Translations under genes and position numbers: made by a program
Source of the DNA: Methanobrevibacter sp.
GTDB lineage: Archaea; Methanobacteriota; Methanobacteria; Methanobacteriales; Methanobacteriaceae
Assembly: GCA_022775905.1 (NCBI GenBank)
Contig: JALFJX010000026.1
Coordinates: forward strand, 1-54,545
Direction: 5' to 3'
Length of the DNA: 54,545 nucleotides
Notes under the pieces: generated by a model
What the model saw: the letters and a program-made list of their open reading frames with translations, nothing else
The model's database searches: none
What the model was told of the DNA's origin: nothing
Shown: one piece after another, positions 26,500 to 34,952 of the stretch
Layout: every line of letters begins with the position of its first letter
Numbering within the stretch: the stretch's first letter is position 1

Positions 26500-26720
26500 A
26501 AAGTAATACTTTTTTGTATTTCATTTATATGGTGTGTATTACTTAAAGTGTATTTTATTTGTTTAATTTAATAAATATCAAGGTTTTATGGATGTTTATT
26601 AAGTATGAAGATTAATAAATCCTTTTTTTACCTTGACATTTTATAATTTAGGTTAAAATTAATATATAAATGTTATTAAAGTAATACTTTTTTGTATTAT
26701 TTTTTAATTTTTGTAATACT
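26500..26720 (-). promoter_or_regulatory. Leader and promoter of the nickel/cobalt importer with repeated GTAATAC elements
   Basis: The minus-strand TATA box lies at about 26660-26671, with a predicted transcription start near 26638. A 21-base direct repeat containing GTAATAC-N6-GTATT occurs at 26500-26520 (just before the ribosome site) and 26678-26698 (just upstream of the TATA box). A further GTAATAC lies near 26713 and a GTATTAC near 26536. Inverted GTAATAC/GTATTA pairs could be operators for a metal regulator such as NikR; this is inference. Confidence 0.5.
26578..26635 (-). promoter_or_regulatory. Strong stem-loop at the 5' end of the cbiM leader
   Basis: Nested arms pair as TCAAGGT/ACCTTGA (26578-26584 with 26629-26635), GGAT/ATCC (26590-26593 with 26619-26622) and TTATTAA/TTAATAA (26596-26602 with 26612-26618). 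They leave a 9-base loop, a 2-base bulge and one internal loop. The hairpin begins at the predicted mRNA 5' end, about 100 bases before the start codon. It could be a metal-sensing leader or an mRNA stabiliser. Confidence 0.55.
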
Positions 26721-26740
26721 TAATGTAAAAAAAGTTGTCA

Positions 26741-28015
26741 CTATGTGGATTTTTTCATGTTAATTAAATAGATGAAAAGGGCTATTGCAAAGTATAATAA
26801 AACTTGAATATCCAAAATTCCAGTTTCTATGCCTAAAATTGCATATGTTAAAATCAATGAGTAAATAGCAATATAGAAATAATTTTTAGTCTTTTGCATT
26901 ATTTTAAATCCAATGCCCAAAATGAATCCTAATATGCACATTTCCACTGCCACACCTATCTTACCGAAGTCAACTACCATCTGTCCAATCAGGGTAGGAG
27001 TCACTGTAACTTCTGTTCTCCATGCTATGAGCTTTCCAACAAGCATTCTTGGTCCTAAATCGCTTCCTGGAATTGAACTTGCCAGTAACTGTCCGTGGGT
27101 TAGACCGAAAGTGCCTCCAATAAAATCAAGCAGATTTAGAACATGCAATGTAAAGTCTGCTCTGGATTGTAATGTGTAGAGGGGGTTTGTTGATGATGTT
27201 ATTGTCATCTCACTAAGTGATCTAAAATAACCAATTCCTATAATTGCACCTACACCAATTAATCCTCCCATCACAACTTCCCAAAGAGAAATGATATTTC
27301 CATAGAAACCTATGATAATTATGATAAGAAATACGGCAAGTAGTGGTGTCCTATAACCTAGAAGCAATAATAATGCACTGTCCATTGCAAGCAAAAATAG
27401 GAATCTGAATCTTGTCTGTGAACGGGTGATGTTTTTTGATTGAAAATCGTTTAGGTAAGCACTAGCAACTAAACATGTTCCAGGAATTATCAAAAACACA
27501 GGCATTGTAAATATTGGTTTCAATAAATATCTTATTGATGGTTTTAAAAGAGGAATTCCTCCAACAGATGCAATACATATTCCAAAAAACACTATGCTGA
27601 CTAAAATTAAACAGAATCCGATGGAATAAATGTCTTTTCTGTTAAATTCAACAAGTTTGATGTTTTTATTTAGGAATCTTCTTGGGATTATTGTTGATCC
27701 TATAAAAAATGCAATAAATCCGATGAGTAATGTAATAACCAAACTTGTAGAGGGATTGTTCATTGATAAAATTAAAAAGAATGAAAATAATACAATCACA
27801 ATTAATGGGTTGAACAAATGATTTTTTAGAATGTTGCTTTTATTTAAAAAGTTTAAAAAGTCTTCATCTGGGTATAACTTCTTGAAATAACTGTTGACCC
27901 ACTGGTTTTCAATAAATGATAAAATTGAAAAAATTGTGGTAAACAGGAATGATTTGTGAAACTCATCACTAATCTTGTTTATCACTGAAGTTAACTTGGA
28001 ATAAATAACGCTCAT
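26741..28015 (-). CDS. Oligosaccharide repeat unit polymerase-like membrane protein
   Basis: A 424-residue polytopic membrane protein with about ten to twelve helices and a long loop holding SLSEMTITSSTNPLYTLQSRADFTLHVL and GSDLGPRMLVGKLIAWRTEVTVTPTLIGQM (fragments, about residues 245-350). This layout fits archaeal Wzy/O-antigen polymerase-like proteins that join lipid-linked sugar units outside the membrane. No glycosyltransferase genes are nearby, so the glycan is unknown. The anchored protein gene at 28028 lies upstream on the same strand, 12 bases away. Confidence 0.6.
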   Translation of the reverse strand: MSVIYSKLTSVINKISDEFHKSFLFTTIFSILSFIENQWVNSYFKKLYPDEDFLNFLNKSNILKNHLFNPLIVIVLFSFFLILSMNNPSTSLVITLLIGFIAFFIGSTIIPRRFLNKNIKLVEFNRKDIYSIGFCLILVSIVFFGICIASVGGIPLLKPSIRYLLKPIFTMPVFLIIPGTCLVASAYLNDFQSKNITRSQTRFRFLFLLAMDSALLLLLGYRTPLLAVFLIIIIIGFYGNIISLWEVVMGGLIGVGAIIGIGYFRSLSEMTITSSTNPLYTLQSRADFTLHVLNLLDFIGGTFGLTHGQLLASSIPGSDLGPRMLVGKLIAWRTEVTVTPTLIGQMVVDFGKIGVAVEMCILGFILGIGFKIMQKTKNYFYIAIYSLILTYAILGIETGILDIQVLLYFAIALFIYLINMKKST

Positions 28016-28027
28016 TATTTACACAAC

Positions 28028-28798
28028 TTAAAAGGTTCTTATGTTTGTAACATTGTAGTTATTCTTAATTTGGTCTAATTGACTTTCACTGCAATTGTAT
28101 ATCCTAATGGTAATTTCATCTGTAATTCCATTAATGTTTCCCAAAACTGAATTCGCATCATCAAGGCTCTGTTGGTTAGCATATTCTAATATTAAGCTAT
28201 TTCCAAGACCTGTAGTAGGTGTCTTAATGGCTACTCTTTTATCATGGGAATTTATTTTGTTTGTTATTTCCTGAATTTTCATTAAATCAAATGAATCGAG
28301 TGAGATTGTGGTGGATATTTCAAAATCTCCAGATAAATTCTTATTTAAATCATTTATTGATGAAATGTTTTCTGGATTTACTTTAATTTCCACTAAATTT
28401 GGATATTTGCTGCCATTTGTTTCAAGTGAAATCTTATCTATGTAAACATCTGCTTCTGGAATGCTTTTGTATAAACCAACAAGATAATTTGTGTTGTTTG
28501 ATTCAATCAATATCTTAACGTCGGTTCCACCATCATTTCCAATCCATTTTACAGTACCGTTCAATGATGTTTCATTGCCTGTTGTTGCATTAAAACCCTC
28601 AACACTGGCTTTTACAATATATCCGTCTTTATAATAGTTAGAATAAGTATCTGGAATTTTATTGATTGTTGATGCATCAAATGCGGTTTTCTGTATTTCT
28701 GAAGAATCATCAGTTGTGATGTGTATGAATGCAAATGCAATTGCACACACAACTAAAATGATTATTATATAGTCAACTAAAGTAAATTTTATTTTCAT
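28028..28798 (-). CDS. Membrane-anchored extracellular protein, DUF4330-like start
   Basis: A 256-residue protein with a single N-terminal membrane helix (FTLVDYIIIILVVCAIAFAF, about residues 5-24) and an extracytoplasmic body rich in Asn, Thr and Ser. Several possible N-glycosylation sequons are visible (NATTGNETSLNGT). The anchor and first segment resemble DUF4330 proteins. It sits in one strand unit with the polysaccharide polymerase, which suggests a role in surface glycan assembly. I do not recognise an enzyme motif. Confidence 0.55.
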   Translation of the reverse strand: MKIKFTLVDYIIIILVVCAIAFAFIHITTDDSSEIQKTAFDASTINKIPDTYSNYYKDGYIVKASVEGFNATTGNETSLNGTVKWIGNDGGTDVKILIESNNTNYLVGLYKSIPEADVYIDKISLETNGSKYPNLVEIKVNPENISSINDLNKNLSGDFEISTTISLDSFDLMKIQEITNKINSHDKRVAIKTPTTGLGNSLILEYANQQSLDDANSVLGNINGITDEITIRIYNCSESQLDQIKNNYNVTNIRTF

Positions 28799-28807
28799 AA
28801 TTTATAC

Positions 28808-28975
28808 CTATTCGTCGTAGATAGCGCCCACTGGGCAGACATCAACACATTCACCGCAGTTATCGCATTTTTCAGGATCAATAGTTACAGTATAAGCTTT
28901 TCTTTGAATTGCTTCTTCTACACATACGTCAATACAGTCTTCACAAACTCCGCATTCTTCCATATCAATTTTCAA
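28808..28975 (-). CDS. 2[4Fe-4S] ferredoxin
   Basis: A 55-residue ferredoxin. The two cluster motifs are CGVCEDCIDVCV (Val replaces the usual Pro after the last Cys) and CDNCGECVDVCPVGAIYDE. I chose a TTG start at 28975, giving MKIDMEECGVC. It has a GGTG site 6 bases away, while the ATG at 28963 has no ribosome site. It would carry electrons for one of the many ferredoxin-dependent enzymes. It sits between the surface protein gene and the tRNAs. Confidence 0.88.
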   Translation of the reverse strand: MKIDMEECGVCEDCIDVCVEEAIQRKAYTVTIDPEKCDNCGECVDVCPVGAIYDE

Positions 28976-29157
28976 TTATTACACCAGTTTTAATTAATTT
29001 TAAAAAATATATTTTATTAGTATTATTTAATATAATATGTAATATTTAAATAGTTTGTTGACAAATATTATTTTGTAGTTTTAAAATTTTCGATAGTGTT
29101 TGGTCAAAAAAACATAATATTTATATACTATGAAGACTAACATTATTATTGTTGTAT

Positions 29158-29240
<83 letters not shown>

Positions 29241-29280
29241 CTATTTTATGATTTTTTCAAATTATTAGTTTCCTGACAAT

Positions 29281-29353
29281 GCCTTAGTGGCTCAGCCGGT
29301 AGAGCGCCACCTTGGTAAGGTGGAAGTCGGGGGTTCGAATCCCCCCTAAGGCT
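29281..29353 (+). tRNA. tRNA-Thr (anticodon GGT)
   Basis: A 73-base tRNA with acceptor arms GCCTTAG (29281-29287) and CTAAGGC (29346-29352), and discriminator T, as usual for archaeal tRNA-Thr. The anticodon stem CCACC/GGTGG encloses TTGGTAA, so the anticodon is GGT at 29314-29316. It lies 40 bases after tRNA-Leu with no TATA box between, so the two are probably co-transcribed. Confidence 0.96.
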
Positions 29354-29419
29354 TTCTAACTATTTTTATATAATTTTAACATCTTTAAAGATATTATTTC
29401 ATTTAAAAAAAGAATTTTC

Positions 29420-29980
29420 TTATATTTTTTTAATTTCAACATTTTCTAAAGAGTTTATTCTGTTGAAATCATTATTTAAAAGAAACATTAGTATTTCTAA
29501 AGCTTTTTTAATTCCAGCTTCTGATCGTTCATACAATTTATCACTGTCTAGTTCATTTAAATCTGCATAAACATTTGTGGTGGTGGTTATTTCATATTCA
29601 TTATTAATGATTGTTATTCCTCCACGACCAACACCGGCAGTAGTTCCGATTGCTATATCGCAATCACTTAAATGTTTAACGGCTTTGGCCATTATTTTAC
29701 TAACTTCTTTATCTCCAGGTTCATCATAAACCTTTATTCCCTTAATTAAAGTGTTAGGTTTGGGAGGATTCTTAACATTCAATATTTTTTTAACAGCTTC
29801 AATGGTGGGAATAAATAGGCTACATGTCACACTAAGTTGATTGTAATCAAAATCACTGTATTCATTAAGGTTTTCAATGTAATCAAATCCAAAGTCACCT
29901 TCGTAACTTTGTGCTAATGCATGTAGTTCTCTGCCTATTTTTCCCTGAGTAAAACACTCAGCAGTCGCTATTTTTATCAT
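29420..29980 (-). CDS. hcgF: FeGP cofactor biosynthesis protein HcgF
   Basis: A 186-residue protein. Cys9 in MIKIATAECFTQGKIGREL is at the position of the cysteine known to bind guanylylpyridinol as a thioester in HcgF. ATTAGVGRGGI-like residues appear as GTTAGVGRGGITII. It acts after HcgE in making the acyl-iron ligand of the [Fe]-hydrogenase cofactor. It overlaps hcgE by 23 bases and ends the hmd-hcg cluster. Confidence 0.85.
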   Translation of the reverse strand: MIKIATAECFTQGKIGRELHALAQSYEGDFGFDYIENLNEYSDFDYNQLSVTCSLFIPTIEAVKKILNVKNPPKPNTLIKGIKVYDEPGDKEVSKIMAKAVKHLSDCDIAIGTTAGVGRGGITIINNEYEITTTTNVYADLNELDSDKLYERSEAGIKKALEILMFLLNNDFNRINSLENVEIKKI

Positions 29981-30623
29981 TTATATCTCTTAATTCCTTT
30001 AATGCAGTCATGGTTATGATTTTTGCAACTTCATCTAAAGTATATGGGGTTACAGGTTCTCTATCTCTAATTAATTTATTTGTTGTAATTACTAAATGAT
30101 CTTTTGTAATTCCTTGTGCCCTTAATTCTTCAACAGCAGGATTGTTGTCATCATATTCAGAAATGTCTTTTATTTCAATATTTTCGTTTCCAAATCCAAA
30201 TATTCCTGCAGTTCCGATTGTCACTGCTCCTCTTTCCTGTGCCTTTTTAATGATTTTTGCTGCAGTAGGTATTGTATTTCCTCCAGCTATAACGATGATT
30301 ACTACATCTCCTTGAACTAAATCCAAGTTATTTTCATCAATGTATTCAGTATAACTGTCCACACGTCTGAATTCTTCATTGTGAGTACATAGTTGTTTTA
30401 AGAAATCGGTTTTGTTTTGGCCAATCTCAGCACCTAACATTGTGAATATTACGTCTCCACCATCAATTTTTTGCCCATCAAATGCACCAATGATTTTTGG
30501 TCCTCCTCTATGAGCCTGCATTATGTTTATTCCAATTCTTAATCCTAATCTTCCGCATCCTATTAAATCAATTCTACCTTTAGGGACTCTGCTGTCTTCT
30601 ATTTTTTGTATTTCATCAGTCAT
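29958..30623 (-). CDS. hcgE: FeGP cofactor biosynthesis protein HcgE (ThiF/E1-like)
   Basis: A 221-residue Rossmann-fold protein with the nucleotide-binding loop RIDLIGCGRLGLRIGINI near residue 17 and GGNTIPTAAKIIKKAQ further on. HcgE resembles ThiF/E1 enzymes and adenylylates the carboxylate of the guanylylpyridinol precursor. It overlaps hcgD by 4 bases and hcgF by 23 bases, which supports one operon. The call rests mainly on its place in the complete hcg order. Confidence 0.87.
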   Translation of the reverse strand: MTDEIQKIEDSRVPKGRIDLIGCGRLGLRIGINIMQAHRGGPKIIGAFDGQKIDGGDVIFTMLGAEIGQNKTDFLKQLCTHNEEFRRVDSYTEYIDENNLDLVQGDVVIIVIAGGNTIPTAAKIIKKAQERGAVTIGTAGIFGFGNENIEIKDISEYDDNNPAVEELRAQGITKDHLVITTNKLIRDREPVTPYTLDEVAKIITMTALKELRDINDKNSDC

Positions 30624-31321
30624 TTTATCACTGTTTTTATAGGTTTTATGTTTATAATTTCAACATCTATGTCTAATTCTTCTACGAGGTTGCTAAGTCT
30701 GATTAAACCTGGAACTTCACTTTCATGATGCCCTAAATCTATGAGAGTTATTTGTAAATTTTTTGCAAGAATTGCTGTCTCTTGACATAAATCTCCTGAA
30801 ATTAGCGCATCTAGTTTTTTTTCTTTAGCTAATTCTATATATTCTGGATTTTTTAAACCAAAACCTGATATTACGCCGATATCTTCAAGTTTTTTTTCAG
30901 AATCTAATCTATTAACTATTTTAATTTCTTCAAAATTATCTAAGATGATTTCTTCTAGTTCTTTGAAGGTATATTCTGATTTACAAATTCTCCCAATCTT
31001 TGTAGTAGTATCAAAATAATCGTTAACTTCTAATTTTAATATTTCTGCTAATGTTTCATTAGCTCCACCATCAATTATGTCCCAATTTGAATGAATTGTA
31101 TATGTTGGGGTTTTTGGAGTGAATAATGGTGGATGATGAGTAATTATTAATGTATTTTCATTAAATGAATCATATTCAGGTAACAAATCCATAAAAATTT
31201 TAATTGAGTTGATGTCTGAATCTAAATTGTAATTTCCCATTAATCCAACTTTGTCAAATTCTAAAGCTAGATTAACAGGTATTTTTTCTTCTAAAAATGC
31301 AATAATCTTTTTAAGTTTCAT
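30620..31321 (-). CDS. hcgD: FeGP cofactor biosynthesis protein HcgD (Nif3-like)
   Basis: A 233-residue Nif3-family protein. VNLALEFDKVGLMG near residue 17, LIITHHPPLFTPKT near residue 58 (metal-binding His pair) and the C-terminal LIDLGHHESEVPGL are the family marks. It binds two metal ions and is thought to deliver iron in FeGP cofactor synthesis. It overlaps hcgC by 11 bases and hcgE by 4. Confidence 0.88.
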   Translation of the reverse strand: MKLKKIIAFLEEKIPVNLALEFDKVGLMGNYNLDSDINSIKIFMDLLPEYDSFNENTLIITHHPPLFTPKTPTYTIHSNWDIIDGGANETLAEILKLEVNDYFDTTTKIGRICKSEYTFKELEEIILDNFEEIKIVNRLDSEKKLEDIGVISGFGLKNPEYIELAKEKKLDALISGDLCQETAILAKNLQITLIDLGHHESEVPGLIRLSNLVEELDIDVEIINIKPIKTVIK

Positions 31322-32102
31322 TTAAATCAGTTTTTATTTTTGAAATTTCAGTTGCAATCAGCTCATCGCAGTTGAATGGTTCAATTGTTGATATTTTAAG
31401 TGCTTGCTTATCAACTAATTTTATGAATTTGGCAATGTTTTGTTCTTTAAAAATCACTTCTTCAAAGAATCCCATTTCACATGCACTATAAAGGACTCCT
31501 TCTCTTTCAAGACATTTATTCAATACATTTGTTAAAATACCAATAGTCAGGGTCATTGTTCCTGATGTTTTTGTATTTATGCCTTTTGTTTTAATGATTG
31601 CCTTATTTTTGGCTTTAACTGCATTCAATCTTTCATAAATATTATTTTTGTTTGATAAAATCTTATCATTGTCTTCTGCAACAGGATCTTCAATAATGAA
31701 TGTATCAACATCAAATTCTGAGGATTGTTTGATATTGATGCCTCCAAAACCAGTAGTGTCAATGACAACTTCACCTGTATAGATTAAATCCAAGTCAGAT
31801 GAAAAACTAATTGTATTTTTAACAGTTCCTCCAATTTGTGTATCTAACAATTCTTTTAAGTGTGGATAAATGTCTATTAATAAAATATTTTCATATTCTT
31901 CACTTAATTTTTTCACAATGCCTATTCCTGTAAAGTAAGTTCCAATAACAACTATTTTTGCATCTTTCCTGATGTCTAGTTTATTAATGTAATTAAAAAC
32001 TGCATTGGACTTTTCATTTATTATTTTATTAAAAATATCTATTAATTTAGTTTTAGATTTTATTGTAAGTACTTCAGATGTGATTCCAGTATCAATATCC
32101 AT
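31311..32102 (-). CDS. hcgC: FeGP cofactor biosynthesis methyltransferase HcgC
   Basis: A 263-residue protein with a Rossmann-like core (KIVVIGTYFTGIGIVKKL, then ILLIDIYPHLKELLD). It has the HcgC pattern of an unusual SAM binding site; HcgC C3-methylates the pyridinol ring. It starts 3 bases after the hcgB stop. Position between hcgB and hcgD in the standard order supports the name. Confidence 0.85.
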   Translation of the reverse strand: MDIDTGITSEVLTIKSKTKLIDIFNKIINEKSNAVFNYINKLDIRKDAKIVVIGTYFTGIGIVKKLSEEYENILLIDIYPHLKELLDTQIGGTVKNTISFSSDLDLIYTGEVVIDTTGFGGINIKQSSEFDVDTFIIEDPVAEDNDKILSNKNNIYERLNAVKAKNKAIIKTKGINTKTSGTMTLTIGILTNVLNKCLEREGVLYSACEMGFFEEVIFKEQNIAKFIKLVDKQALKISTIEPFNCDELIATEISKIKTDLNET

Positions 32103-32105
32103 TAT

Positions 32106-32585
32106 TCAACCTTCTTTGTTAAATCCAATCTTTTCAAGTGCTTCACATGCTTCTTCATATACTGCTTCTTCAATACTTTTTTTATGAATTGCGTGAGATG
32201 GTGAAGTTCCACAAGTCAATATTCTTCCTTTGTTATCTATAAAAATAAGCAATGATCCTGAACCTGGAATTCCTAATCTACCTCTTGCTATGATTAAATC
32301 GGCATCACTTTGGTCTAATGCCATGTAAGCCTTTGCAAGAGCAGGTATTCTGCTTGTATCTGCAGTATTTGTATTAATTTGAAGTATTTCTGCTTGATGT
32401 AAATTATATTCTCTTAAAACTTTATTCAATACTTCTACTTTGATACCATTCTTATTTGGAACACATACTTTTTTAGCATTATTTATGTATTCCTGAATTT
32501 CATGTATTTCTTCAAGAGTATCTCCAAATCTACAGTTATTTCTAGATTCTTCAAATGCATTATGTATCATCTTTTCAAATGCCAT
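32106..32585 (-). CDS. hcgB: FeGP cofactor guanylyltransferase HcgB
   Basis: A 159-residue protein. The segment DADLIIARGRLGIPGSGSLLIFIDNKGRILTCGTSPSH (fragments, about residues 94-130) is typical of HcgB, which joins GMP from GTP to the pyridinol precursor. It lies between the radical SAM gene and hcgC in the usual order. Confidence 0.9.
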   Translation of the reverse strand: MAFEKMIHNAFEESRNNCRFGDTLEEIHEIQEYINNAKKVCVPNKNGIKVEVLNKVLREYNLHQAEILQINTNTADTSRIPALAKAYMALDQSDADLIIARGRLGIPGSGSLLIFIDNKGRILTCGTSPSHAIHKKSIEEAVYEEACEALEKIGFNKEG

Positions 32586-32608
32586 AATATCATATTCTTA
32601 AATGAAAA

Positions 32609-33607
32609 TTAAATAGTTTGAGGTATTAATCCTAATTTTTCAATTACATTAACTACTTCATTATAATTACCATATTCTGGTGATCCAACCCCTTTTACTT
32701 CATGAGGGTAATTATCTGCAATTACAGTAGCTAAATTATTTGCCCCTGCTTTTAATGAGAATTCAACGTTTTCAGGTCCAACTGTTGGTGTTGGCATTGT
32801 AATTCTAATTGTAGGATACATTATGCGTGTAACTGCAACAATTTTCAATTGTTCTTTTAATGGGAATGGGGGATAATCTGCCATTGCAGTATCAGGGTAT
32901 GGATTAAAGCCCATTATAGGAATTTCTTCAAGTGTTTTGAAGTTAGATAAAAAGCGTAAATGTTTTAATCTGTCTTCAATACTTTCTCCAATTCCCAAAA
33001 GTAGTCCTGAGGATAGGCCGATTCCAGCTTCACTTACTCTTTTACAAGTTAAAATTCTCTGTTCAAGTGAATCTCCTGGTTTTCTTTCATAAAATATTTC
33101 TTCGTTGATGGTTTCAAGGTTACAGCATACTGTATCTGCACCTAATTCTGCTAGCTCATTAACGGATTTTTCGGTTAAGTCTCCACCAACATTAACTAAT
33201 ATCTCTAAATTAGAATACTCTTTTACGATTCTGCAGGCATTTACAGCCTGTTTGCCTTTATAACCATATCCTCCTGAACAACTTACTCGAGGAATATGTG
33301 CTTCTTCAATGGAGGTAACTGCATTTAAAATCTCTTCATTTGATTTATAAAATGCATTATAGTATCCATTTCTAGAAGTTTTTTCTGCAAAACCACAGTA
33401 TTCGCATCTAGGTTGAATTTGGCATTTATTTGTGATGTGGACTGTTGATGTTAATTTTATTTCTTTGGATTGATTGTCTCGGATATAACGAGCTATTGAA
33501 AACAATTTCTCTAAATCTTCATCATTATTTATCTTTAATAATTCTAAAAATTCTTCGTCAGTTAATTCTTTTCCTAATTTTGCTTTGTTTAAAATATTAT
33601 CAATCAT
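32609..33607 (-). CDS. hcgA: Radical SAM protein HcgA
   Basis: A 332-residue radical SAM enzyme with the unusual cluster motif C-x5-C-x2-C (CQIQPRCEYCGF, about residues 63-74), as known for HcgA, instead of CX3CX2C. A biotin-synthase-like barrel follows (RVSCSGGYGYKGKQAV, VNVGGDLTEKSVNELAELGADT, GLLLGIGE). It is thought to build the pyridinol core of the FeGP cofactor. A GAGG site lies 8-10 bases before the ATG. A hairpin terminator separates it from hmd. Confidence 0.93.
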   Translation of the reverse strand: MIDNILNKAKLGKELTDEEFLELLKINNDEDLEKLFSIARYIRDNQSKEIKLTSTVHITNKCQIQPRCEYCGFAEKTSRNGYYNAFYKSNEEILNAVTSIEEAHIPRVSCSGGYGYKGKQAVNACRIVKEYSNLEILVNVGGDLTEKSVNELAELGADTVCCNLETINEEIFYERKPGDSLEQRILTCKRVSEAGIGLSSGLLLGIGESIEDRLKHLRFLSNFKTLEEIPIMGFNPYPDTAMADYPPFPLKEQLKIVAVTRIMYPTIRITMPTPTVGPENVEFSLKAGANNLATVIADNYPHEVKGVGSPEYGNYNEVVNVIEKLGLIPQTI

Positions 33608-33696
33608 GTAACATCAATCCTCATTGCTTTTTTTGAAAATTAGTTTAACTTATTTTTTAATAGCTACTTTTGATAATTATTAAGAAATAAGTTAAA

Positions 33697-33720
33697 AATT
33701 GTTGGATTAATCCAACAATT
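33697..33720 (-). terminator. 24-bp perfect palindrome between hmd and hcgA
   Basis: Arms AATTGTTGGA and TCCAACAATT around TTAA form a 10-bp stem. On the minus strand it is followed by five T. It lies 15 bases after the hmd stop and 90 bases before hcgA. It should end most hmd transcripts while letting some reach the hcg genes. Confidence 0.7.
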
Positions 33721-33734
33721 GTTTAACATGTGGT

Positions 33735-34748
33735 TTATTGATCTTTACCTAAGTAATCTAATACAGTAGGAACGATTTCTGCTAAGTTACCAAAGTTCAT
33801 GGAGTCAGCAGTACCGAGTAATGCAGCTGGGTTTAAAGCTTCGTCCATTTTGTCGATTCCCTCGTTTTGCATTAATGCAGTTACTTGAGTTAAAGCTTCG
33901 TTAGCCATAGATTGTGCAAATCCTGCAGGAGCACCTAAGATTTGGGTTACGGTGTCTCTGTATGCTAAAATACCTGCGTAGGTAATAGCAGTTACTGCAG
34001 AACACATGTCACATACAGGACCTACCATGTTAGCAGGTAAAGTGAATGCAGATCCTCTTGCTTTTTGACCTAAATCCATTAAAGTGTCGATGGAAGCTTG
34101 GTCAGCAAAACCTTCAGCGATGTAAACTTGTCCTTTCATTTCAGGTACAGCACCTGGGTGGTAGGAAGCTACGTTTACGTTAGTTCCAAGATCTTCGAAG
34201 ATTTTGTTTAATCCAGTGGTTGGAATAGTGCATGCGTGAGTTACGATTGCACCTTCTTTGATGTTATCAGCGAATTTTTCGATGATAGCAGGTTGCATTC
34301 CACCTTCTGGTAACCAGGTCATTACCCAGTCAGCGTCAGCTACAGCTTCACGGTCATCGGTAGTAACTTTCATTCCTAAATCTTCTGGGTGGGTGAAGTG
34401 AATTGCACCTTTGGATGGTTTTGGAACAGTTTCAGCTAATTCAGCAACTTTTGCTCTGATTGCAGGCATTACTTCTTCAGGGTTTCCAGCTTTGTGTGCT
34501 GCCATTACTTCGGCATAATCGAAATCATCAACTACAGTAAAGTCACCATCAAAAGTTGGGTCAGATACAACAACTTCATCTACGCCAGCTAATTCTAATA
34601 ATTCTGCACCCATTTCAATAGTTGAGTGTGTCATTGAAATGTTTTCTTTTCCAGTTGCTTCTGCAACTTCACAAGCTCTTGCGAAGTTGGTGATTCCACT
34701 TGCAGCATGAGTTCTGTAACATCCTGCACCTAAAATTGCTACTTTCAT
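33735..34748 (-). CDS. hmd: [Fe]-hydrogenase, 5,10-methenyltetrahydromethanopterin hydrogenase
   Basis: A 337-residue enzyme. The N-terminal Rossmann domain starts MKVAILGAGCYRTHAASGIT. The iron-ligating cysteine lies in VTHACTIPTTG (about residue 175). The C-terminal helical domain has GPVCDMCSAVTAITYAG. It reduces methenyl-H4MPT to methylene-H4MPT with H2 using the FeGP cofactor, so it replaces F420-dependent hydrogenase when nickel is short in methanogens. Codon choice is that of a highly expressed gene. A strong AAGGAGAG site and a long leader of about 130 bases precede it. Confidence 0.98.
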   Translation of the reverse strand: MKVAILGAGCYRTHAASGITNFARACEVAEATGKENISMTHSTIEMGAELLELAGVDEVVVSDPTFDGDFTVVDDFDYAEVMAAHKAGNPEEVMPAIRAKVAELAETVPKPSKGAIHFTHPEDLGMKVTTDDREAVADADWVMTWLPEGGMQPAIIEKFADNIKEGAIVTHACTIPTTGLNKIFEDLGTNVNVASYHPGAVPEMKGQVYIAEGFADQASIDTLMDLGQKARGSAFTLPANMVGPVCDMCSAVTAITYAGILAYRDTVTQILGAPAGFAQSMANEALTQVTALMQNEGIDKMDEALNPAALLGTADSMNFGNLAEIVPTVLDYLGKDQ

Positions 34749-34802
34749 TTTTTAGTCTCTCCTTTTAAGTTTCTTAATTTCTAATTTTTTTTTGAAAGAT
34801 TC

Positions 34803-34867
34803 TTACTACAATGTTATAATAAAAAAAGGGTATGATTTTTTTTGGTAGTTAAAACATATTGTAGTAA
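34803..34867 (-). promoter_or_regulatory. Inverted repeat in the hmd leader
   Basis: TTACTACAAT (34803-34812) and ATTGTAGTAA (34858-34867) are perfect 10-base inverted arms 45 bases apart, in the leader of hmd. The minus-strand TATA box (about 34905-34916) puts the transcription start near 34880. They may pair in the mRNA as a long-range stem or act as two operator half-sites. Confidence 0.5.
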
Positions 34868-34952
34868 TAAGGTTTATTAAGTTTGTGCTACTATTTAAAT
34901 CTTTATATATTTCTCTAAATTAGTATTTCTTATTTTAAATATAATTATTTTT

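Noticed and set aside
26645-26658. TTAGGTTAAAATTA near the importer promoter as an iron box
   Set aside because: Only one half-site matches; the second arm is missing, unlike the sites near feoB.
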